From assembly GCA_900542635.1 (NCBI GenBank), contig UQOJ01000014.1, positions 1 through 38,656 on the forward strand: 38,656 nt of DNA. The letters are read 5' to 3'. The stretch comes from an uncultured Collinsella sp. GTDB lineage: Bacteria; Actinomycetota; Coriobacteriia; Coriobacteriales; Coriobacteriaceae. Positions 25,125 through 32,508 of this stretch are shown piece by piece (position 1 is the first letter of the stretch; the number at the start of each line of letters is the position of its first letter). A model generated the notes under the pieces. It saw nothing but the letters and a program-made list of their open reading frames with translations, searched no databases and had not been told where the DNA came from. The position numbers and the translations under genes were made by a program.

Positions 25125-25421
25125 TCTCAATCTGTAACAGTTGCTCGGCAAAACCGGGTCTTACTGTTACAGATCGAGATATTCCTCTCGACCCATCCTC
25201 AACAATCTAGATCTGTAACAGCTAGGCCCACTTTTGACCCCTACCTGTTACAGATTGAGACAAACCAAACCCGCCTGCCGGAAAATCTCAATCTTTAACA
25301 ACAACTCGACAAAATCCGTCCCTCGTGTTACAGATTTAGACAAACCGTCCGAGCGGGAACTCAACATCTCAATCTGTAACACCTAGCTGTCCAAATCGGG
25401 TCTAGATGTTACAGATCGAGA
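25125..25421. repeat. Array of eight alternately inverted 15-bp repeats at 40-41 bp spacing
   Basis: TCTCAATCTGTAACA occurs at 25125, 25206, 25286 and 25367. Its inverse TGTTACAGATTGAGA occurs at 25165, 25246, 25326 and 25407. Each copy has zero to two changes and each start is 40 or 41 bp from the last. Intervals are 25 or 26 bp. Each left-right pair forms a 55-nt hairpin with a 25-nt loop, and the loops share a CAAAA-C-GGGTC-like core. It can equally be described as four decayed tandem units of 80-81 bp. It lies between the flavin reductase gene and the tRNA terminator. It has no cas neighbours, and the inverted geometry excludes an ordinary CRISPR. Confidence 0.93.
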
Positions 25422-25471
25422 TTTTGTTTGAGAGGTTGAGAATTGGACCGAAAGCACGGTCCCGAAATAAC

Positions 25472-25499
25472 AAAAAGCTCGCCGGCTAGGCCGACGAGC
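25472..25499 (-). terminator. Rho-independent terminator of the initiator tRNA gene
   Basis: On the minus strand, GCTCGTCGGC - CTA - GCCGGCGAGC is followed by TTTTTG, ten bases after the CCA end of the tRNA. Confidence 0.9.
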
Positions 25500-25509
25500 T
25501 GCAAGTTCT

Positions 25510-25586
25510 TGGTCGCGGGGGCAGGATTTGAACCTACGACCTCCGGGTTATGAGCCCGGCGAGCTACCAGACTGCTCCACCCCGCA
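25510..25586 (-). tRNA. Initiator tRNA-Met (CAU)
   Basis: A 77-nt cloverleaf read on the minus strand: acceptor pairs GCGGGG with CCCCGC, D arm GAGC/GCTC, anticodon arm CCGGG-CTCATAA-CCCGG, T arm GTAGG-TTCAAAT-CCTGC, and an encoded CCA. Three consecutive G-C pairs in the anticodon stem and a weak first acceptor pair (U1-G72) are initiator features and separate it from elongator tRNA-Met or tRNA-Ile. It has its own promoter and terminator. Confidence 0.95.
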
Positions 25587-25617
25587 ATGTCTGGACGCCT
25601 CATGTGCGCAAGAAAGA

Positions 25618-25646
25618 ATATTACGTGGGAGTTCGGTAAACGGCAA
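25618..25646 (-). promoter_or_regulatory. Promoter of the initiator tRNA gene
   Basis: On the minus strand, TTGCCG (25641-25646), a 17-bp spacer and TAATAT (25618-25623) are near consensus for the housekeeping sigma factor. The start would be near 25611, leaving a leader of about 25 bases. Confidence 0.75.
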
Positions 25647-25782
25647 GGAAAATCTCGTAGAGCATAATTCCTTCATATTTAAAACCCTCAGCCCATATCG
25701 CCGTGAACGAATCGCAGCCTAGTGCCGCCGACAGCACGTATACAATGGTGCGCGTCCATTTACGCCGACACCGGGAGTAGAC

Positions 25783-26556
25783 ATGCTGCTCGCTATCGAT
25801 ATGGGAAACACGCAGACGGCCATGGGCCTGTTTGACGGAAACGAGCTGGTGCAGTCGTGGCGCATGCCCACCGACCGCTCCTATACCGCCGACGAGATCC
25901 ACGTGCGTCTGATGGGCTTCTTTAAGATGTACGGCCTTTCGCTCGACGCGGTCGACGCGATCGCCTTTGCCGGCGTGGTGCCGCAGCTCTCGCGCGAGTG
26001 GCACGCCGTGGCCGACCGCATCGCGGCAGACGCTATCGTCATTGGGCCGCAGACGGCCGCCGTGACCATGCTGCGCGCGGCGCGCCCCCAGGCCGTGGGC
26101 GCCGACCGCGTCGCCAACGCCGTTGCGGCCGAAACTTTCTACGGCGCCCCGGCGATCGTGGTGGACTTTGGCACCGCGACCAATATCGATGTCATCGATG
26201 AGGACGGCTATTACATTGGCGGAGCGATCGCGCCGGGCATCCGCATTTCGATGGACGCGCTCGCCGCCCGAGCCGCCAAGCTCGCCAGCGTTCCGCTCGA
26301 GGCGCCCGAGCACGCCATCGGCCGCGATACCGAGGAGTGCATCAAGGTGGGCGCCGTAACGGGCGCCGCCGCCATGGCCGAGGGCCTGGTCGCACGCATG
26401 AAGCGCGAGCTGGGTCGTGAGGACGCCACCGTTATCGCCACGGGCGGTCTCGCCGGCATCGTCGCCGATTCGACCGATGCCTTCGACGTGGTCGACGGAC
26501 AACTCACCATCAAGGGCATCTGCGAAATCTACCGCCGCATGCAGAAGCTGGGGTAG
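25783..26556 (+). CDS. coaX: Type III pantothenate kinase
   Basis: A 257-residue enzyme that phosphorylates pantothenate, the first step of coenzyme A synthesis. ASKHA-fold motifs are visible: the phosphate loop DMGNTQT (6-12), VVDFGTATNIDVI in the middle with its catalytic Asp, and GGAIAPGIRISMDAL. The length is normal for CoaX. GGGAGTAG precedes the ATG, and a TACAAT hexamer at 25741-25746 may be the -10 element. It is transcribed away from the tRNA gene and converges with the DUF4143-type ATPase gene across a palindrome. Confidence 0.95.
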   Translation: MLLAIDMGNTQTAMGLFDGNELVQSWRMPTDRSYTADEIHVRLMGFFKMYGLSLDAVDAIAFAGVVPQLSREWHAVADRIAADAIVIGPQTAAVTMLRAARPQAVGADRVANAVAAETFYGAPAIVVDFGTATNIDVIDEDGYYIGGAIAPGIRISMDALAARAAKLASVPLEAPEHAIGRDTEECIKVGAVTGAAAMAEGLVARMKRELGREDATVIATGGLAGIVADSTDAFDVVDGQLTIKGICEIYRRMQKLG

Positions 26557-26610
26557 GACGGGGGCTTAAGTCGAGCACGCCCGATGCCACAGCCCCCGCA
26601 AACGTTCGCC

Positions 26611-26659
26611 AAGCCTATTCCTCAAAATCGAATAATTTTCAGTTTCGAGGAATAGGCTT
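26611..26659. repeat. ATPase-associated palindrome, copy 1
   Basis: A 49-nt palindrome with 13-bp perfect outer arms (AAGCCTATTCCTC and its complement). It lies between the convergent coaX and ATPase genes, where it could terminate both. Related copies are at 27887-27927 and 27972-28014. Confidence 0.88.
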
Positions 26660-26663
26660 TCTG

Positions 26664-27860
26664 CTACGCCTCGCCGCACAACCACCTCGCCAGGTCCACG
26701 ATCTGTACTCCGTCGCGATCCGTGGCCTCGTGATGCGTGCGGGCGAGAATCATCTTGGGATACGCATCGCCAATGCTCAGCAGTGGCGAAATCTCGCGTT
26801 CAAATGTCTTATCCGAGCTGATGTCGTCGCTCACCTGAATGTAGAGTTTCTCGCTCCGCTTGATTGCTACAAAGTCTATTTCCTTTTTATAGAGCACGCC
26901 GACGTATACCTCGTATCCGCGACGCAGCAGCTCGATTGCCACCATGTTCTCGTATACGCGCCCCCAATCCATATCACGTGTACCAAGAAGTGCATATTTA
27001 AACGCATGGTCTGCTAGGTAATACTTCTCGCCGCTCTTAAGGTATTTTTTGCCGCGGATGTCGTACCGACGAACTTTATAGAAGGCAAACGCATCGCACA
27101 GGTACCCCATGTACGTGCCGACCGTCTTGTTCGTTATCTTTAGCCCATCCGCGTTCAAAATATCCGTAATGTTACGTGCCGACGTTATGTTGGATACGTT
27201 GTCCATCATGTAATCGGCAATGCGTAGCAGCGCCGATTCGTTTCTCACGTTATGCCGCTGCATGATATCTCTCACGATGAGCGTTTTGAAGACGTTGGAG
27301 AGATATTGATAGCGCTGCTCCTGCAGTGGATAAGGGTAGGAGCCGGACATACCGCCGGTTCTCGCGTACTCATCGAAGTCGCGGTCGACCTCGCCCTCGT
27401 CGCCATAGAGTCGATACTCCTCAAACGAGAATGGGAAAACCTCGATCTCAAACGTACGCCCCGTAAAGAGCGTCGACAGATCGCTCGACAGCAAAAAGGC
27501 ATTCGATCCGGTAATGAATATGTCGTACTGCTCGGATGCGTGGAGGCTGTTGATCGCACGCTCAAAACCGTCGCACATCTGAACTTCATCGATAAGCAGA
27601 AAGTTTTGTTTGCCGGACACTCGATGCTCTTTTACATAGGCGAGCAGCGCGTGATACTCGAGCAGGTTCTCGAACTCATCGAGGTTGTAGTTGATATGGA
27701 TGACATTCGAATTGGACAAATTTGCCTCCACGTAATCGCGGAGGGCTTCGAGCAATTTTGATTTACCGCTACGGCGGATGCCCGTGATGACCTTGATGTC
27801 CGGCACGCCAATAAGGCTCGTCAACGTGTCCATATATGACGTTCTATTGATGAGTTTCAT
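26664..27860 (-). CDS. AAA ATPase with DUF4143-type C-terminal domain
   Basis: A 398-residue protein: Walker A GIRRSGKSK near residue 27, Walker B FLLIDEVQMCDGFE, sensor-like DIFITGSNAFLLSS, then a region with FSFEEYRLYG typical of the AAA_14/DUF4143 family. The C-terminal part contains KKEIDFVAIK followed by LYIQV, which resembles a PD-(D/E)xK nuclease-like fold with Gln in place of the usual acidic or Lys position. Members are often multi-copy in gut bacteria and their function is unsettled. GAGGAGG precedes the ATG. Codons are more AT-rich than in adjacent genes, and the gene is bracketed by three copies of one palindrome, which points to a mobile or self-contained cassette. Confidence 0.88.
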   Translation of the reverse strand: MKLINRTSYMDTLTSLIGVPDIKVITGIRRSGKSKLLEALRDYVEANLSNSNVIHINYNLDEFENLLEYHALLAYVKEHRVSGKQNFLLIDEVQMCDGFERAINSLHASEQYDIFITGSNAFLLSSDLSTLFTGRTFEIEVFPFSFEEYRLYGDEGEVDRDFDEYARTGGMSGSYPYPLQEQRYQYLSNVFKTLIVRDIMQRHNVRNESALLRIADYMMDNVSNITSARNITDILNADGLKITNKTVGTYMGYLCDAFAFYKVRRYDIRGKKYLKSGEKYYLADHAFKYALLGTRDMDWGRVYENMVAIELLRRGYEVYVGVLYKKEIDFVAIKRSEKLYIQVSDDISSDKTFEREISPLLSIGDAYPKMILARTHHEATDRDGVQIVDLARWLCGEA

Positions 27861-27886
27861 TGGGGCCTCCTCGCGGTCTTTTATCG

Positions 27887-27927
27887 CTATTCCTCAAAAA
27901 CGAAAATTTTTCAGTTTTGAGGAATAG
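27887..27927. repeat. ATPase-associated palindrome, copy 2
   Basis: Perfect 13-bp arms (CTATTCCTCAAAA at 27887-27899, complement at 27915-27927). It ends 26 bp before the ATPase start codon, where it could act as an operator or a leader hairpin. Confidence 0.9.
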
Positions 27928-27971
27928 GCTCTGTAGCGAATATACCTCGCGAAAGGCCGGGCTGCCTTAAT

Positions 27972-28014
27972 CCTATTCCTCAAAATCGAAAAATTTTCAG
28001 TTTTGAGGAATAGG
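27972..28014. repeat. ATPase-associated palindrome, copy 3
   Basis: Perfect 14-bp arms (CCTATTCCTCAAAA at 27972-27985, complement at 28001-28014) with a 15-nt loop. It lies between the ATPase promoter region and the biotin-ligase-like gene. Confidence 0.9.
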
Positions 28015-28046
28015 GCGCTGGCAACCCATTCCCCAGATAGGCGAAA

Positions 28047-28072
28047 CCCTCCCCGGCACAGGCCGAGGAGGG
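28047..28072 (-). terminator. Probable terminator after the folPK / biotin-ligase-like genes
   Basis: A GC-rich stem (CCCTCCTCGGC pairing with GCCGGGGAGGG, one mismatch) is followed on the minus strand by TTTCG. It lies 41 bases past the stop codon of the biotin-ligase-like gene. Confidence 0.65.
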
Positions 28073-28112
28073 TCTTGTTGTCATGTCTATCTTTGGGCGC
28101 GAACGCCCCGCG

Positions 28113-28814
28113 CTACAGCCCGCGAATTCGTACGGCCTCGGGCGGAAACTCCTGCTCGCCGGCATCGGTCTTAATGGTCGCGCGGCCCCAGATGTCCAGG
28201 CCTGCAAACACACCGACCGCAAGCGGCAGGCCGTTGGGCGACACCGCCGCAACTTGGCGGCCCAGCAGCGGCACCATGTCGAAGTACTCGCCCAGCACGG
28301 GAGCCAGCGGCCCTGCGGCGCCTTGCGGCGTGTTGGCAACAACCGCCCAGGCGTCCACGCGGGCCAGCACGGCGGCGGCCAGCGCCTCGACCAGCGCTTC
28401 GTCAGCCACGTCCACACCAAGCTCGCTCAACGCCGAACGCTCAATATCCACCGTCACGGCACCGAACATGCCCGCAGCACCGGCACCACCGTTCACGGTA
28501 ACACGCGCGAGCGACGTCTCAAACGCAGGCGTTCCGCACACGATATCGCTCGGCCACTGGATACCCACCTTACCGGCAAGGCCCAACCCCGGCGTCGAAG
28601 CCGTGCCCACGAGCGCGTCCATCATACCCATCGCGGCCACAAACGGCAGGCCATGGAAGGCGTGCATATTCACATCCGGACGCACGACCAGCGAAAACGC
28701 CAGCGAGGCATCGCCCGCGCTCCATGCGCACCAGCCCGCGGACGCACCCTCGCGGCCCGCGTCACGCGCGGCGTCAAGCTCGGTACCGGCGGCAACAGCA
28801 TTCATCTCGATCAT
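28113..28814 (-). CDS. Biotin--protein ligase-like protein, catalytic motifs degenerate
   Basis: A 233-residue protein resembling the catalytic and C-terminal domains of BirA-type ligases: a LAFSLVVRP strand, GKVGIQWPSDIV, and a C-terminal SH3-like GVFAGLDIWGRATIKTDAGE. However, the biotin-loop motif GRGRRGR is replaced by GREGASAGW, the KWPND motif reads QWPSD, and the catalytic GRKxAGI lysine segment is absent. The N-terminal STN region is missing, since the ATG follows the folPK stop codon directly. It is unlikely to biotinylate by the standard mechanism and may be a relic or a repurposed lipoate/biotin-binding protein co-transcribed with folPK. Confidence 0.6.
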   Translation of the reverse strand: MIEMNAVAAGTELDAARDAGREGASAGWCAWSAGDASLAFSLVVRPDVNMHAFHGLPFVAAMGMMDALVGTASTPGLGLAGKVGIQWPSDIVCGTPAFETSLARVTVNGGAGAAGMFGAVTVDIERSALSELGVDVADEALVEALAAAVLARVDAWAVVANTPQGAAGPLAPVLGEYFDMVPLLGRQVAAVSPNGLPLAVGVFAGLDIWGRATIKTDAGEQEFPPEAVRIRGL

Positions 28815-30557
28815 CTACATACGCCCCAATTCGCCCACGATATGGCCCACGCGGTCCTCGGGCTCCTTGACCTCGACACCGTTGTAGCGGAAGAACCGCG
28901 CCGGGTCGTGCATCAGGTCCTCGAGCGGCACCAGCACAAAGTCGCGCTCGCCAATGAGAGGATGCGGCAGGCGCAGCTTTTTGCCGCCGTGGGTCTCGCC
29001 GTCCATCCACAGCAGGTCCAGGTCGATGGTGCGCGGACCGTTGGCCTTGGCCTTTTTGGAGCGGTCGCGCCCAAGCTCGGCCTCGATCTTCATGAGCTCG
29101 TCGAGCAGCACCAGCGGCGCCAGCTCGGTCTTGATCTCGATGACGGCGTTGGCAAACGCGTCCTGGCGCGTCTCGTAGGCCGGCTCGCTCTCGTAAATCT
29201 TGGAGGAGTTAGACACGCAGGTAAGTGGAATCTCGGCGATCATCTCACGTGCGGCGCGGATGTTGTCGCAGCGATGCCCCAGGTTGGAGCCCACGGCCAC
29301 AAACGCGCGGCGCGGCTGCGGCTTGGCAACCGCCCAGTAGCCGTTCAGGAACTGCGCAAAACCCGCGGCGTCGTGCACGCGCACGATGTTGGCACCGGCC
29401 TGGATGGCGCCCAGGCACACGCCAAACGTGGCGGCATCGCGCGCGGCGGCCTCGGTCACGCCCGAGATAGCGCCCACAAAACGCTTGCGCGACACGGCGC
29501 ACATGAGCGGATAGCCCAGTGACGCCATCTTGGCAGTCTCGCGCTGGATGACGATATCCTCGTTAGCCGACTTACCAAAGCCCGGGCCAGGATCGATGCA
29601 GATGCGGTCGCGCGACACGCCGGCATGGATGAGTGTGCGGGCCTGGTCGGACAGAAAGCCCATAACGCGGCGCATGATGGGCGCCGAATCGGGCAGGGTG
29701 AAGCGGCGGAGCTGCGAGGTGGGCACGTAGGCTTCCTCGCGGCGGGCGCTGCGGCGCATCATGGCTGCCAGGTGGTCATTGGACTCCGATGCGACCTCGG
29801 TGGCTGCGGGCGCGGCCTCGGGTGCGGGCGTGACGGTCTCGGCGGCAGCAGCCCGCTCGGCGGCGGGCGTCTCCTGCTCGCTTGCAGGCTCGGACGTGGG
29901 CTCCGGCTCGCCAAACGGCAGTGAGGGCTGTACCACACCGCCCGGAAGCTTGGCCTCAACCTTGGGCTCGCCCAGCAACTTGCCGCGACGGCGACGGGCC
30001 GGCTTCTCGGCCTCGCGCGCGGCCTCGGCAGCCGCTTCGCGTGCCTTCTCGGCAACAAACGCCGCAGCCGAGGTATCGAGCTGCACCGTTGCGTGCGTGC
30101 GGGCGGGCGCGGCGACCTCGCCGGCATGCATCACGATGACGCCGCAGGTGCTCGTCTTAACAAACTCGACCATCTTGGGATCGGTGAAGCCCGTCACGTC
30201 GTTGACGATCGAGGCGCCGCAGCGCACGGCCGCCTTGGCAACCGCCACATGACGCGTGTCGATCGAGACGATGGCGCCCTCCTTGGCCAGCGCGCGCACC
30301 ACGGGCAGCACGCGGCGAGCCTCCTCGTCGGGGTTGACCGGGGTAAAACCAGGGCGCGTGGACTCACCGCCCACGTCGATGATGTCGGCGCCGGCATCGA
30401 GCATCGCCAGGCCGTACTCGATGGCGGCATCGGGGTCGAAGTGCTCCCCGCCGTCGCTAAACGAATCGGGCGTCACGTTGAGGACGCCCATGATGCGCGG
30501 ACGGTCAAAGCTGAGCTCGTACTTTCCGCACCGCCATGTCTTGCTGTCGTTCGCCAT
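28815..30557 (-). CDS. Fused dihydropteroate synthase / HPPK with internal insertion
   Basis: A 580-residue bifunctional folate enzyme (FolP-FolK). The dihydropteroate synthase part shows GVLNVTPDSFSDGG (24-37), DVGGESTRPG, VIVMHAGE and IDPGPGFGK (321-329), with SRKRF near 356. Between about 155 and 290 lies a low-complexity Ala/Glu/Pro/Arg-rich insertion of about 135 residues not normal for the barrel. HPPK follows at about 418-570 with FVAVGSNLG, RTIDLDLLW and LPHPLIGERDFVL. The ATG at 30557 is chosen because AGGAGG lies seven bases upstream. It supplies two consecutive steps, 6-hydroxymethyl-dihydropterin to its diphosphate and then to dihydropteroate. Confidence 0.93.
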   Translation of the reverse strand: MANDSKTWRCGKYELSFDRPRIMGVLNVTPDSFSDGGEHFDPDAAIEYGLAMLDAGADIIDVGGESTRPGFTPVNPDEEARRVLPVVRALAKEGAIVSIDTRHVAVAKAAVRCGASIVNDVTGFTDPKMVEFVKTSTCGVIVMHAGEVAAPARTHATVQLDTSAAAFVAEKAREAAAEAAREAEKPARRRRGKLLGEPKVEAKLPGGVVQPSLPFGEPEPTSEPASEQETPAAERAAAAETVTPAPEAAPAATEVASESNDHLAAMMRRSARREEAYVPTSQLRRFTLPDSAPIMRRVMGFLSDQARTLIHAGVSRDRICIDPGPGFGKSANEDIVIQRETAKMASLGYPLMCAVSRKRFVGAISGVTEAAARDAATFGVCLGAIQAGANIVRVHDAAGFAQFLNGYWAVAKPQPRRAFVAVGSNLGHRCDNIRAAREMIAEIPLTCVSNSSKIYESEPAYETRQDAFANAVIEIKTELAPLVLLDELMKIEAELGRDRSKKAKANGPRTIDLDLLWMDGETHGGKKLRLPHPLIGERDFVLVPLEDLMHDPARFFRYNGVEVKEPEDRVGHIVGELGRM

Positions 30558-30632
30558 GAACATCCTCCTAAAATGCCCACGCCGCCGAGCTTGGGGAGCT
30601 GGCGGCGGGGTCGCTTTGCACTCAGTCTTTCT

Positions 30633-30663
30633 ATTGTATCCGCGCGCGCGGGCTAGAACGCAA
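30633..30663 (-). promoter_or_regulatory. Candidate promoter of folPK with alternating CG spacer
   Basis: On the minus strand, TTGCGT (30658-30663) and TACAAT (30633-30638) are separated by 19 bp that include CGCGCGCGCG. It overlaps the 3' end of the sirtuin gene, so folPK can be transcribed on its own. Confidence 0.5.
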
Positions 30664-31405
30664 ACGCGGCCGCGATGTCGCAAGAAATCAGCAGGTCGGC
30701 ATTTGCATCCTGATCGGTGGGAGCAAGGTTGCATATGGCCAGCGTATCGCCGGTAAAGTATCGCGTAAGGCCTGCCGCCGGATACACCACGAGCGAGGTC
30801 CCGCCCACAATGAGGGCATCGGCCGCGGCGATGGCGGCAACGGCACCGGTCAACACATGCTCGTCGAGCGGCTCTTCGTAGAGCACTACATCGGGCTTGA
30901 TGCGCCCGCCGCACGCAGGACACACAGGCACGCCCGCGGCGTCCTCGTGTTCGCGCGAGCAAATCCACTCGGCGCTATAGACCTCGCCGCACGACTGGCA
31001 AATGTTGCGATGGACCGAACCGTGTAGCTCAAACACGCGCCGCGAGCCGGCCGCCTGATGCAGGCCGTCGATGTTTTGCGTCACCACGGCATCAAGCTTG
31101 CCGGCGCACTCCAGCTCGGCCAGCTTGGTGTGGCAGCGGTTGGGCTTGGCGCCAAGCGCGATCATCTTGGTGCGGTAAAAGTCGAAGAACTCGGCCGGAT
31201 GTGCCTCGTAAAAGCTGTGCGAGAGCATGGTCTCGGGCGGATAGGCAAAATGCTGGTGATACAGGCCGTCAACGCTGCGAAAATCGGGAATGCCACTTGC
31301 CGTGGAAACACCCGCACCGCCAAAGAAGACCACGCGCTTGTGGGTGTCAAACAGATCCCCCAGCGCGGCGGAGGCCTGCCTGGGGTCCGATATTGCCTGC
31401 GTCAT
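30653..31405 (-). CDS. cobB: NAD-dependent protein deacylase, Sir2 family
   Basis: A 250-residue sirtuin that removes acyl groups from lysines using NAD. The NAD motif GAGVSTASGIPDFR (30-43), TQNIDGLH (about 109-116) and catalytic His128 in FELHGS are visible. The zinc site is CQSC (136, 139) with CPAC (162, 165), and GTSLVVYPA lies near the end. GGAGG precedes the ATG by about six bases. It is divergent from the exonuclease III gene. Confidence 0.94.
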   Translation of the reverse strand: MTQAISDPRQASAALGDLFDTHKRVVFFGGAGVSTASGIPDFRSVDGLYHQHFAYPPETMLSHSFYEAHPAEFFDFYRTKMIALGAKPNRCHTKLAELECAGKLDAVVTQNIDGLHQAAGSRRVFELHGSVHRNICQSCGEVYSAEWICSREHEDAAGVPVCPACGGRIKPDVVLYEEPLDEHVLTGAVAAIAAADALIVGGTSLVVYPAAGLTRYFTGDTLAICNLAPTDQDANADLLISCDIAAAFAF

Positions 31406-31540
31406 ATGAGTCCTCCGTCCTTGTTAGTCGGGCAGCGTTGAGCGACGTCCCAGCATGCGGCCTTTAAGTCAGCATGCGCGGATCCCACCCCGCCCCTGTT
31501 GCGCTAATCTTAAGCCTGCCAACCCCGTCGAAAGGACACC

Positions 31541-32359
31541 ATGCCTCAGACTTACACTTTCGCCTCGTGGAACGTAAACGGCCTGCGCGCCGTGCTCAAA
31601 AAGGACCCGAGCTTTATCCAGATCGCGCAAGAACTCGACGTCGATATCCTGGCGTTGCAAGAGACCAAGCTGCAGGAGGGCCAGGTCGATATTGACCTGC
31701 CCGGCTATCACCAAACCTGGAGCTACGCCGAGCGCAAAGGCTATTCGGGCACCGCGGTCTTTAGCCGCCAGGAGCCGCTACGCGTGCTGCGCGCCGACGC
31801 GCTGCTGCCCTACGCCGGCGAGGGCGAGGCCGCCGAGCTCGTTGCCCAAGCCGCAACCGAGGGCCGCGTCTGTGCGCTCGAGTTCGACAAGTTTTGGTTT
31901 GTCGACGTCTATACGCCCAACGCGCAAAATGAGCTCGCGCGCATCGACGTGCGTATGGCCTGGGACGATGCCTATCGCGGCTTTTTGGGCGCGCTTGAGC
32001 ACGAAACCGGCAAGCCCGTCGTAACCTGCGGCGACTTTAACGTGGCGCACGAAGAGATCGACCTTAAGAACCCCAAGTCCAACCGCGGCAACGCAGGCTT
32101 TTCGGACGAAGAGCGCGGTAAGTTTACCGAGCTGCTCAACGCCGGCTTTACCGATACCTGGCGCACGGCTAATCCGGACGTTGAGGGCGTCTACAGCTGG
32201 TGGAGCTATCGCTTTAATGCCCGCAAGAACAACGCCGGCTGGCGCATCGACTACTTCCTGGTAAGCGACGCAATCGCCGCCAACGTTCGCGACACCGGCA
32301 TCCGCGGCGACATCTTCGGCAGCGACCACTGCCCCGTCACCCTCACGCTAGAACTCTAG
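31541..32359 (+). CDS. xth: Exodeoxyribonuclease III (AP endonuclease)
   Basis: A 272-residue base-excision-repair nuclease of the Mg-dependent EEP superfamily. Motifs run in order SWNVNGLRA, LQETKLQ, CGDFNVAHEEIDLKNP, SWWSYR and GSDHCPV, supplying metal and catalytic residues (Asn, Glu, Asp-x-Asn, Asp-His). Length and order match ExoIII. AAAGGA precedes the ATG; TAATCT at 31505-31510 is a possible -10 element. Confidence 0.95.
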   Translation: MPQTYTFASWNVNGLRAVLKKDPSFIQIAQELDVDILALQETKLQEGQVDIDLPGYHQTWSYAERKGYSGTAVFSRQEPLRVLRADALLPYAGEGEAAELVAQAATEGRVCALEFDKFWFVDVYTPNAQNELARIDVRMAWDDAYRGFLGALEHETGKPVVTCGDFNVAHEEIDLKNPKSNRGNAGFSDEERGKFTELLNAGFTDTWRTANPDVEGVYSWWSYRFNARKNNAGWRIDYFLVSDAIAANVRDTGIRGDIFGSDHCPVTLTLEL

Positions 32360-32365
32360 CCCCAA

Positions 32366-32399
32366 GTAATTCCTGGGGGGACAGAGGAAAACAGATTAT
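32366..32399 (-). repeat. REP-like motif, copy 4 (inverted)
   Basis: Read on the minus strand it contains ATCTGTTTTCCTCTGTCCCC, matching the core of the copies around the adhesin gene. It directly follows the exonuclease III stop codon. Confidence 0.65.
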
Positions 32400-32421
32400 G
32401 TGGCCCCTCTCCCCCTATAAG

Positions 32422-32484
32422 TTGCGGTGGAATAGTTCCTGTTTGGGCAGCAAATAGCCAAAAACGAGAACTATTCCACCGCAA
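32422..32484. repeat. Palindrome between convergent genes
   Basis: Perfect 17-bp arms (TTGCGGTGGAATAGTTC at 32422-32438, complement at 32468-32484) with a 29-nt loop. It separates the convergent exonuclease III and cbrT genes. No T-run follows on either strand. Confidence 0.9.
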
Positions 32485-32508
32485 GTTCGTGAGGGAACGC
32501 GAAATGCC

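Noticed and set aside
25125..25421. CRISPR array
   Set aside because: Regular spacing and about 25-bp intervals look CRISPR-like, but the repeats are only 15 bp, alternate in orientation, the intervals share sequence among themselves, and no cas genes are present.
25510..25586. Elongator tRNA-Met or tRNA-Ile (CAU)
   Set aside because: Three G-C pairs in the anticodon stem, the weak 1-72 pair and the 77-nt form match initiator tRNA.
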